From Sporolactobacillus terrae DSM 11697 (GTDB lineage Bacteria; Bacillota; Bacilli; Bacillales; Sporolactobacillaceae), in NCBI RefSeq assembly GCF_000648615.1, contig NZ_JFZC01000009.1:1-64000 (forward strand): 64,000 nt of DNA, in the 5' to 3' direction. Both the position numbers and the translations under genes were made by a program. Positions within the stretch are counted from its first letter, which is position 1. Every line of letters starts with the position of its first letter. The notes under the pieces are model-generated. The model worked only from the letters and a program-made list of their open reading frames with translations. It ran no database searches and was not told the origin of the DNA. Below are positions 34,513 to 41,831 of the stretch, piece after piece.

Positions 34513-35166
34513 TTATTGGAACTGCTTATGCGAGCCATCACAGTTAGGCATTTTTTTCGAGTGCCCGCACACGCAATCGTTTAATCCTTTTCCTTTGAGG
34601 ATTCTCGGCACACTTTTTTCAATTCTGGACGCCCGCGTTGCCGATCGTTTCGCTTGCGAAAAATAATAAATGTAAGCATTTTGCCTTCCCGGCGTCAGCG
34701 CCTCAAAAGCAGGCTTCAACTCAGGCAGTTCCTCGAACTTACTTTTCAACTCTTCGGGAACGCCGACTTCCGCACGCTTCTTCATCGGTACTTTTTGTCC
34801 CGCTTTTTCAACAGCAATGGCTTCAAGAATGTACGCCTTGATCACATCTTCCAGATCAGCAATTTCTTGCACCGTGGTAAAGCGAATCTGCCGCGCCGCC
34901 TGAACGTTTTCGGTTTGCTGAATCAGAATGCCATGCGCATCCTTCAACAATGCTCCTTTGTGAAACAGCAACGCGCAATAGTCTTTAAAGCCATGAATCA
35001 GTACAACGTTTTTTCCTTCAACTGTATAGCACGGATGCTTCCACTTAAACGCCTCCGTCAGCCCGCAGTCCAGAACAATCGCCCGGAGCCGCGCGTAGCA
35101 TTCCGCCCACTTGCTCGGCTTACTTAAGAATTCATCAACTTTAGGGTTTAATCTGCTCTCTGTCAT
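34513..35166 (-). CDS. YdeI/DUF1801-type protein with C-terminal CDGSH-like motif
   Basis: A 217-residue cytoplasmic protein. Residues about 10-120 are a DUF1801 (YdhG/YjbR/CyaY-like) domain with AFKWKHPCYTVEGKNV and YCALLFHKGALL. Residues about 130-195 resemble the YdeI/OmpD-associated helical region (LTPGRQNAYIYYFSQAK). The C-terminus reads CVCGHSKKMPNCDGSH, which fits the iron-sulphur CDGSH pattern CxC-x2-S/T-x3-P-x-CDGSH exactly. A 2Fe-2S cluster is therefore possible. The start is ATG at 35166 after AAAGGTG; the longer frame to 35202 has no ribosome binding site. The function of this fold combination is unknown. Confidence 0.8.
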   Translation of the reverse strand: MTESRLNPKVDEFLSKPSKWAECYARLRAIVLDCGLTEAFKWKHPCYTVEGKNVVLIHGFKDYCALLFHKGALLKDAHGILIQQTENVQAARQIRFTTVQEIADLEDVIKAYILEAIAVEKAGQKVPMKKRAEVGVPEELKSKFEELPELKPAFEALTPGRQNAYIYYFSQAKRSATRASRIEKSVPRILKGKGLNDCVCGHSKKMPNCDGSHKQFQ

Positions 35167-35217
35167 TGGGCAACACCTTTCTCTCGGTTTCTTCGAACAC
35201 AACGTTTTGTGCCCGTT

Positions 35218-35649
35218 TCATCGATACTGCCTTTTCTGTGCACCGGTCAAGAGCATCCGCTGCTCTTCCCCTATAGCAACGTTTCGAATCTCAACTTCAA
35301 AGGCCTTAAAACAAGCTGAAGCCCACGACTTTCCCGTGATCGCTTTAAATACCGCGTCATCACAAATCGCAATGATTTTTCGATACGTGCGGCCCGTCAT
35401 CTTTTCTAATAGAAGCATTTTCAGGATATCCGCCAACATCTTTTTCTGTTGCGGCGGCTTCAGTGAACCGATATGTGCATAGATTTCACCAATAATACCG
35501 TGCTCATCAGAATAAAAATCCGGCTGAATCGTCGCATCCCCACATGGAACAACCGGATTGGCGATAAGATCCGTCCCAAGCTCATCGCTTATAATCTGAA
35601 AAATATGCTTTTCAATCTGCTGTTGTTCCAGTGATGAAGATGCATGCAT
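35218..35649 (-). CDS. Hypothetical protein bracketed by a direct repeat
   Basis: A protein of 143 residues that I do not recognise. It contains PDFYSDEHGIIGEIYAHIG followed by a helix with several Lys, which loosely recalls a PD-(D/E)xK core, but the ExK is not clear (EIY), so I do not call it a nuclease. The start ATG at 35649 follows AAGGGGAAA at long spacing; a GTG at 35682 is possible. The open frame begins and ends within two copies of the same 20-base sequence. The upstream gene on this strand is the SNF2 helicase. Confidence 0.55.
   Translation of the reverse strand: MHASSSLEQQQIEKHIFQIISDELGTDLIANPVVPCGDATIQPDFYSDEHGIIGEIYAHIGSLKPPQQKKMLADILKMLLLEKMTGRTYRKIIAICDDAVFKAITGKSWASACFKAFEVEIRNVAIGEEQRMLLTGAQKRQYR
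35231..35250. repeat. Direct repeat copy 1 (20 bp)
   Basis: CTTTTCTGTGCACCGGTCAA occurs here and again at 35670-35689 in the same orientation. This copy covers the end of the small hypothetical gene. Confidence 0.9.
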
Positions 35650-35669
35650 CCGATTCGTTTCCCCTTCAA

Positions 35670-35689
35670 CTTTTCTGTGCACCGGTCAA
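35670..35689. repeat. Direct repeat copy 2 (20 bp)
   Basis: Identical to the copy at 35231-35250, 439 bases apart. It covers the region just upstream of the small hypothetical gene. Confidence 0.9.
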
Positions 35690-35745
35690 TCACGATCTGG
35701 CATTCTTCATCAACCAGATTATCCCGCACACTGCTGAGCAATTAC

Positions 35746-38700
35746 TCAGATATTTAAAATCTCCTTGATATCCTTCTCAGTTAACCGAGACAGCGACTGA
35801 TCGCCGGATTGAACGACGGATTCAATTAAATCGCGTTTATTTTGTTGCAGATCGTGAATTTTTTCCTCAATCGTGCCTTGGGTGATCAGCCGCACGACCT
35901 GCACAACGTTTCGTTGGCCGATTCGATGCGCTCTGCCAACCGCCTGATCCTCGACCGCGGGATTCCACCACAGATCATACAAGATCACCGTATCGGCACC
36001 CGTGAGATTAAGTCCGGTATTTCCAGCCTTTAGCGAAATTAGAAAAACATTCTTCTCTCCTTGGTTGAACTGATCGACCATCTCGACCCGATCTTTCGCC
36101 CGAGTTTGTCCGTCAAGGTAAAAGAAGCTCACGCCCTGCTCCGTAAACGCCTGGCGGATGATCGCCAGCATACTGGTAAATTGAGAAAAAATAAGTATTC
36201 TCCGGCCGCTTTCAAGTGCATCGGAAATCAGTTCCAAAAGCTGCTGCAGCTTCCCGGACGCGCCTTGATAGTCTTCGACAAAAAGAGCGGGATGACAACA
36301 AATTTGCCGCAGACGGGTGAGGCCGGCAAGAATCTTCATCCGGCTCTTTTGAAAGCCTTCGTTTTCAAGGGAATCCTTCGTTTCCTTCTGGATTTTCTGA
36401 AGATAGGCCAGATAGAGTTCCTTCTGCTCTTTCGTCAGCTCAGAGGTATGCACCGTCTCAATCTTGTCCGGAAGTTCCGACAAAACATCCTTTTTGATGC
36501 GACGGAGTAGGAACGGACGAATCATTCTCACAATTTTTTCTTGATCCATTTTTTTGAAATCGGAAAGCTTTGGAAAAAATCCGGGCAGGATGGTCTGGAA
36601 GATCGACCAGAGTTCATCAATTGAATTTTCGATCGGCGTACCGCTCAGCGCAAAGCGATTCCGGGCCTTGACGACACGGACGGATTTCGCCGTCTTTGTG
36701 TTAAAATTCTTGATCGTCTGCGCCTCATCAAGGATCAGCGTGCTGAATTCCTGATTCTCATAGGTACCGATATCCTGTCTTAGCGTTTGGTAGGACGTGA
36801 TCCAAAGATCCGGTTTCGCCTCTTGCTGGTACAGGTCCTCTCGTTCCTGCACAGTACCGGAGGCGACCACTGCATGCAAGTCCGGGGCAAATTTTGCCAG
36901 CTCATTTTTCCAGTTGTAGATTAGAGAAGCCGGGGACACAATGAGCGCCGGCTGAGTTGTCGAATCCTTCTCTTTTTCCGATAAAAGAAAAGCGATCGTT
37001 TGTATGGTCTTACCCAAACCCATCTCATCCGCAAGAATACCACCAAGTCCATAGTGACCGAGCGTTTTCATCCATTGATAGCCATAAAACTGATAATCTC
37101 TGAGCTGTGCGTGCAGCGATTCCGGCACATCAAAGTCAATCAAGTCAGGATTCTTCAAACGATTGAGGAAGCGTCGGAACACCTTGCTGATTCCGATCCC
37201 TGCATGCTGTTCCCCGAGTATGGATTCAAGCTGTCCACCCCGATACATCGGCAGTTTCAATTGATGATTCTGCAACTCATGCTTCGAAATGTTCAGCTCG
37301 TCCAGCATCTGTCCGACAGACGCAAACGCCTCGTCCTCTAATGGGATAAATGCGCCGCTTGGCAGGCGATAATACCTTTTCTTTTCCACAAGCGACTGAA
37401 GAATCCTCTCGATATGATCCTCCGCGATGCCCTCGATCTGGAAGTTCACCTCCAGCCAGTTGCCACCGGAGTCCACATCAATGGATGCAAACGGCGTGTT
37501 CTGCGCCGGCAGCACAAACGACTTGACCGCATTGGTCATCAAAATTTCCGCCAGATCTTCCAGTTTCGGAAGCGTTTCAAACAAAAAGGTACAAATAGCC
37601 TCCTCCCCGTCGGCGCAGACCTTTCTATTGTTCATGGTTAACGGAGCCGACTCGAGCAGATCCATAATCCTCTGCTCTTTATCCACATCACGAATAAAGA
37701 TCTGCTTGTCCGAATTGATGCTGCGATCGTTCTCAAAGGGCTTCACCATAGCATCGCCGTAATGGTATTCGAGCTGAACCGTCAGTTGTTCCCCTGCACG
37801 GTCGAGCAACACTTTCGCATGTAACGGGTACGAAGCAATCCGATCCGACACTTGATCGGCAATACTGAGCTGACTGATTTTCTTTAGACCCGGTGCAACT
37901 TGAGACAGAAACGGCTCGATCTGATCTTTTCCAATCGGCAGCGCGCTCAATCCGTCATAGCGGACAATCGAAACCAGATGGCTCGCAAACGCGCTCTGCG
38001 CATCAGAAAGCGGATATAATTCGCCATCCTTGATCAGACACCCATATTCATCTAAGTACTGACAGCCCTCCAAATCGGAAAGATCAACCTCATAATGACC
38101 ATCGGAACGTTCATCGAGCCGAAGCGCAAAGGGCAGTTCATGCTCATGAACGACGGCCTGCTTGCGCCCCCAATAGCGATCGTCAAGAAAAACAGAACAG
38201 GATTGCAGTTTCGTCAAGAGTTCAGGAAATAGAGCCGGGGGAATCGTGAATTGGCGGTCATCATTGACTGTGCGTCTGCCGGTATAGGCATACTGCAGAT
38301 TCCGGTAATTTCTATAGTTCATCTGCTTGCCAAGCAAATCGATCACGGCCTGATCTTCCGGTAAAAAGCCATGTTCCAATGGATCGAAGGAAAACTTTTT
38401 TGTAAATGTAAACGAGGTCTGATCGATCACGGAAAGGATAAAATCGCGGATGTCCTTGACCACATACAACCGGTCAACACCGCTTTTCATCTCCAGAACA
38501 AACCATGAACCGTCGTTCTTAAGCGTCCATTCCGTCTGCATCATCCGTTTATGCCCGCTTCGCTCCCGATCACTTTCCTTCTTCTGAAGCCAAGAGAAGC
38601 GATCAATCAGCCGATTGGTGAGCACTTCTTCCCGGTGCAAGCGCCCACGCTCAGCAGTGCGCGCGGCCGTCGATGCCACCTTGCGCCCTGATGATTGATG

Positions 38701-39006
38701 TCCCGCTTGCTTCCGCAGATTTTGCTGATCCTCCATAAGTTTAAGAAGAACAGCGGCCACATGCTTGCAAGGAGTTGGAAAACTTCGAGCCGCCGGACAA
38801 TCACAGTGACTATACAACGATTGATCGTCAATACGGATACTGACACGGTATGGTTCCGTCCCGTCAACCGATGCCTGCCAGTCCCCGCCTTCCGGATCAA
38901 AATGAAAATCCCGGACACGCCCGTTTGCATAGTACCTGTGTCCACGCTGATAAATCGTCGACGAAAATAAGCCCTTAATCATTTCCTCTGTGAGTTGAAT
39001 TCCCAT
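35746..39006 (-). CDS. SWIM zinc-finger SNF2-family helicase
   Basis: A 1086-residue Swi2/Snf2 ATPase like B. subtilis YwqA. The N-terminus has a SWIM zinc finger (CDCPAARSFPTPCKH, about residues 68-82), then a long bacterial SNF2 middle region. Motor motifs are motif I DEMGLGKTIQTIAF (about residue 668), motif II DEAQTIKN, motif III LSGTPIEN, motif V NTGLNLTGADTV and motif VI QAVGRAHRIGQR. It probably remodels protein-DNA or RNA polymerase complexes. The start ATG at 39006 follows ACAGGTG; the frame upstream to 39030 lacks a better site. It marks the normal chromosomal edge before the AT-rich island. Confidence 0.93.
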   Translation of the reverse strand: MGIQLTEEMIKGLFSSTIYQRGHRYYANGRVRDFHFDPEGGDWQASVDGTEPYRVSIRIDDQSLYSHCDCPAARSFPTPCKHVAAVLLKLMEDQQNLRKQAGHQSSGRKVASTAARTAERGRLHREEVLTNRLIDRFSWLQKKESDRERSGHKRMMQTEWTLKNDGSWFVLEMKSGVDRLYVVKDIRDFILSVIDQTSFTFTKKFSFDPLEHGFLPEDQAVIDLLGKQMNYRNYRNLQYAYTGRRTVNDDRQFTIPPALFPELLTKLQSCSVFLDDRYWGRKQAVVHEHELPFALRLDERSDGHYEVDLSDLEGCQYLDEYGCLIKDGELYPLSDAQSAFASHLVSIVRYDGLSALPIGKDQIEPFLSQVAPGLKKISQLSIADQVSDRIASYPLHAKVLLDRAGEQLTVQLEYHYGDAMVKPFENDRSINSDKQIFIRDVDKEQRIMDLLESAPLTMNNRKVCADGEEAICTFLFETLPKLEDLAEILMTNAVKSFVLPAQNTPFASIDVDSGGNWLEVNFQIEGIAEDHIERILQSLVEKKRYYRLPSGAFIPLEDEAFASVGQMLDELNISKHELQNHQLKLPMYRGGQLESILGEQHAGIGISKVFRRFLNRLKNPDLIDFDVPESLHAQLRDYQFYGYQWMKTLGHYGLGGILADEMGLGKTIQTIAFLLSEKEKDSTTQPALIVSPASLIYNWKNELAKFAPDLHAVVASGTVQEREDLYQQEAKPDLWITSYQTLRQDIGTYENQEFSTLILDEAQTIKNFNTKTAKSVRVVKARNRFALSGTPIENSIDELWSIFQTILPGFFPKLSDFKKMDQEKIVRMIRPFLLRRIKKDVLSELPDKIETVHTSELTKEQKELYLAYLQKIQKETKDSLENEGFQKSRMKILAGLTRLRQICCHPALFVEDYQGASGKLQQLLELISDALESGRRILIFSQFTSMLAIIRQAFTEQGVSFFYLDGQTRAKDRVEMVDQFNQGEKNVFLISLKAGNTGLNLTGADTVILYDLWWNPAVEDQAVGRAHRIGQRNVVQVVRLITQGTIEEKIHDLQQNKRDLIESVVQSGDQSLSRLTEKDIKEILNI

Positions 39007-39257
39007 TAAATAACACACCTGTTCCATCAATTTATCGGATCACGTTCATGCCCATGACCTGCGAATCACAAGACATGAACACTTTGTCAACATAACCCTG
39101 TAACGATCGCCGTATCAGTACTTGCGAAAAGACTAGCAACTAATCTCTCTGAATCTTTCTGATTTCACTATACCATAAGATCGATTGAAGGTTGACGACC
39201 GTAATTGATTTTCCAAACGGTGTGAGGTTGTGCTGAAAAATTACTTAGGAAAACTTA

Positions 39258-39588
39258 TTAAATTTCCGTTTCAACCGATTTCAACGTTTGTCCCTCTTGA
39301 GTTTTCCACTCAGTTCTGCCATTCGCACTTCGGCCCATAACAACTGCCGCTGCCAATGACGGGCTAGAAAATATCCGATCCTCTGTGAATCTATAGCTTT
39401 TATCAATAGCACGTTCAGAAATAAGTTTATTTCGCAATTTTTTTAAAGAGGAAGGCATTGAGTTCGTTACGTGGGTTGCGACCGCCGAATACGATGCATT
39501 CAGTCCAAAACTCTTTACTTGAAAGATGCTGATTCAAACGATCAAAAACATTCTCAGCCTCCCCCAATGTAAACCTGGTTGGTACCAT
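39258..39588 (-). pseudogene. Remnant of a GIY-YIG nuclease with DUF4357 domain
   Basis: The minus strand encodes pieces of one protein in shifted frames. A GIY-type core (VYIG then [20 protein letters not shown], 39588 to about 39500) is joined by a frameshift at a G-run. After another shift, the tail [20 protein letters not shown], with [13 protein letters not shown], is the DUF4357 C-terminal domain. Residues normally between these parts are missing, as is the N-terminus, which would lie where the IS3-like element now begins. The gene is therefore dead. Confidence 0.75.
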
Positions 39589-39671
39589 CTTCTTCCTTTT
39601 TGATTACGGCCAATGATATGTACCACTAGGACGTGCGGACAAAATCCTGGACTTCGGGTATACTATAAATC

Positions 39672-41036
39672 ATGTATTCTAACGTAGATAAACTCAAAGC
39701 AGTTCAGCTATTCCATCAATACGATCGAGCATGGGCACAAGTCCTTCGTGAACTGGGCTATCCCTCACGAAGCGCCCTTAAGTTATGGGTTAGGCAATAC
39801 GAATCAGACGCTCATGCCTTTGATGAGCGGAGTCGTGGAAAGTACACAGATTCTCAGCGTAAGGAAGCCGTAGATTACTACTTCGAACACGGTCGTAGTT
39901 CTGTTCGTGCAGTTCGCATCCTTGGTTTCCCTTCCCGCACTCTGCTAGACATCTGGGTACGGGAAGATTCTCGGTATACTGAGCACAAGATTACCGTTGC
40001 CCCGGATCGAGTGAAACACCCAATAAAGCCACGTGTGGTAAAGTCAAATACCACCGCTATGCAGGTCGCTAAACTAAAACAGAAAGCGCCGTGTGACGCT
40101 GTGAGTCGGGTTGCTCCTCGTAATCTAACTTCGCTGAACCACGAGGAGTTACTAAAAAGGGCACAAGAACTAGAGCTCCAGAATGATATCCTTCTCCAGG
40201 TGAATGATCTCTTAAAAAAAGATCTGGGCATCGATCAGCTCAACCTCACGAACCTGGAGAAGGTTCAAGTGATTGATGCCCTACATTTAAAGTATCCACT
40301 CAAGACACTCCTGGCTGCGCTCCAGCTATCCAAGAGTAGTTACTTCTACCAACACACGGCAATGGCCCGAGAGGACAAATATGCGCAGGTGCGGCCTCGG
40401 CTTCACGCTATCTTCAAGCAGAACTATTCCAGCTATGGCTATCGACGAATGACAGGGGAACTTCGCGATGAAGGTATCCGTCTCTCTGAGAAGGTTGTAC
40501 GACGCCTAATGGTAGAAGAAGGCCTGTATGTCACGGTTACACGCTGTCGAAAGTATAGCTCTTACGCCGGTGAGATCACGCCGGCCGTTCCCAACCTCTT
40601 AGCACGTGACTTCACCGCAGATCGTCCTAACGAGAAGTGGCTCACAGACATCACGGAGTTTTCGATTCAAGCAGGCAAAGTCTATCTCTCACCAATCATT
40701 GATTGCTTTGATGGGCAGATTACGAGCTGGTCTATCGGTACAAGTCCGAACGCAGAGTTAGTCTCAACAATGCTTAAAGCAGCAGCTGAGACACTCAATG
40801 ACAACGAGAAGCCAGTCGTCCATTCAGATCGTGGCGCGCATTATCGCTGGCCTGCCTGGATCGCCTTGATGGAGAAATACGAGCTCACTCGTTCGATGTC
40901 GAAAAAGGCAAGTACGCCCGATAACGCTCGAGCGGAGAGCCTCTTTGGGCATCTTAAGACTGAGTTTTTCTACAACCAAAGTTGGCAAGGCGTCTCGGTT
41001 CAGGACAGTAGATTACTACTTCGAACACGGTCGTAG
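39672..41036 (+). CDS. IS3-family transposase, C-terminally truncated
   Basis: A 454-codon frame combining OrfA and OrfB of an IS3-type element. Two HTH regions occupy the N-terminus (LFHQYDRAWAQVLRELGYPS and a second copy RKEAVDYYFEHGRSSVRAVR). An IS150-like HTH_21 (YSSYGYRRMTGELRDEGIRL) and an rve integrase core follow. The DDE triad is visible: Asp in WLTDITEF, Asp in VHSDRGAHY, Glu in NARAESLFGHLKTE. After FYNQSWQGVSVQ the protein should continue for several tens of residues, but the frame leaves homology and ends in LLLRTRS, encoded by the 47-bp internal repeat. The catalytic residues survive, yet the missing tail makes activity doubtful. Confidence 0.85.
   Translation: MYSNVDKLKAVQLFHQYDRAWAQVLRELGYPSRSALKLWVRQYESDAHAFDERSRGKYTDSQRKEAVDYYFEHGRSSVRAVRILGFPSRTLLDIWVREDSRYTEHKITVAPDRVKHPIKPRVVKSNTTAMQVAKLKQKAPCDAVSRVAPRNLTSLNHEELLKRAQELELQNDILLQVNDLLKKDLGIDQLNLTNLEKVQVIDALHLKYPLKTLLAALQLSKSSYFYQHTAMAREDKYAQVRPRLHAIFKQNYSSYGYRRMTGELRDEGIRLSEKVVRRLMVEEGLYVTVTRCRKYSSYAGEITPAVPNLLARDFTADRPNEKWLTDITEFSIQAGKVYLSPIIDCFDGQITSWSIGTSPNAELVSTMLKAAAETLNDNEKPVVHSDRGAHYRWPAWIALMEKYELTRSMSKKASTPDNARAESLFGHLKTEFFYNQSWQGVSVQDSRLLLRTRS
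39870..39916 (+). repeat. 47-bp repeat, original copy inside the IS3-like transposase
   Basis: Identical to 41008-41054. Here it encodes DYYFEHGRSSVRAV in frame. Confidence 0.9.
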
Positions 41037-41054
41037 TTCTGTTCGTGCAGTTCG
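41008..41054 (+). repeat. 47-bp repeat, displaced copy at the IS junction
   Basis: Identical to 39870-39916 but in a different frame. It joins the truncated IS3-like element to the IS1182-like fragment and supplies the aberrant transposase C-terminus. Confidence 0.9.
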
Positions 41055-41332
41055 TGCATGTATGGATTTTCAGTGATCTGCAGCACCGTTTCCCGGTCGG
41101 AGGTGCCCTGGCGCTGCTGGATAATCAGAGCACCCAAAGCCAAACGGGCCGAAAAGGGCTTGGTTCCCTTCGCCGTGGCTTTTTTGAAGGTAGCGGCATA
41201 GTGTTCCTCAACTTTCCACCAGGGAATGATTTGAGCCAGGATGACCCATCGATCCTCTTTATTCAAAACGCCCCCGAAAGGGAGAAAAAAGTCGTCCGGC
41301 ATTATCAACTGATGTTCCTGATTTTTGTACAA
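41055..41332 (-). pseudogene. N-terminal fragment of an IS1182-type transposase
   Basis: The minus-strand frame encodes MPDDFFLPFGGVLNKEDRW, then an N-terminal DUF772-type region (RLALGALIIQQRQGTSDRET and VLQITENPYM). This is the first part of IS1182/IS5-like transposases. After ENPYM homology stops at the junction with the IS3-like repeat, so the catalytic part is absent. The upstream sequence to about 41475 is probably the element's end, inserted into the following gene. Confidence 0.75.
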
Positions 41333-41461
41333 TTGAATCGCTCCATCTGCAAGGTCTGCAAGGTTTTTTTCCGGAAAAGCCCGGAAAATCGTTTCTTTTC
41401 CTTGCCTATCTATTCGACAAAAAGGCGTATAAATCCTGCCGTATCAACGTTTTTTGTATGT

Positions 41462-41722
41462 TCAGCAAACCCTAACTATCGTGAAACCAGAACTTTTAAG
41501 CAGTTTAATGAAACATTTACCAACTTTAGAGTTATTTTCAAACTCTTCCAACAAAATAATTTGAGCTTTACTTTTCATTATGTACTGCCATATATCTATC
41601 GCTCTTATCAATCGACTTAAAACCTGATCTGGGCTATTCCAGTCTTTAGTTATTTTTTTTATTTGGTTTCCACCAAAATTGTTTACGTTTAATGATAAAA
41701 TGTTCAAATCATTTTTGCTCAT
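41462..41722 (-). pseudogene. 5' fragment of an endonuclease/exonuclease/phosphatase-family gene
   Basis: From ATG 41722 (after TGGAG) the frame encodes LNILSLNVNNFGG, matching the first strand of EEP-fold phosphodiesterases, and later AQIILLEEFENNS, corresponding to the QE catalytic motif. Homology stops after about 80 residues (SSGFTIV), where the end of the IS1182-like element begins, and a stop follows at once. The catalytic C-terminal half is lost. It is downstream of the AAA_13 gene on the same strand and may once have belonged to the defence operon. Confidence 0.65.
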
Positions 41723-41831
41723 CAGATTATTCTCCATTATCTTGCTTATCATTTGAAATATACTAGCATCTCATCACTCTAACTTCTATAACAGTTGGCT
41801 ACTTCATATTTAATGTCTAATTTACACAAAT

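Larger units (their letters stand above)
39620..41054 (+). mobile_element. Truncated IS3-like insertion sequence with scrambled 3' end
   Basis: The element carries one fused transposase frame and probably starts near TGTACCACTAGGACGTGCGG (39620). Its right end is missing. After 41007 the sequence switches to a copy of the element's own internal bases 39870-39916 (47 bp, repeated at 41008-41054), and then to an unrelated IS1182-like element in the opposite direction. No right inverted repeat could be identified. Confidence 0.7.

Noticed and set aside
34654-35127. 157-codon plus-strand frame opposite the YdeI-like gene
   Set aside because: Shadow of a gene with clear domains and a good ribosome binding site on the minus strand.
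41045-41620. 191-codon plus-strand frame across the IS junction
   Set aside because: It spans an IS1182-like fragment in antisense and the EEP remnant; a chance frame over a rearrangement scar.
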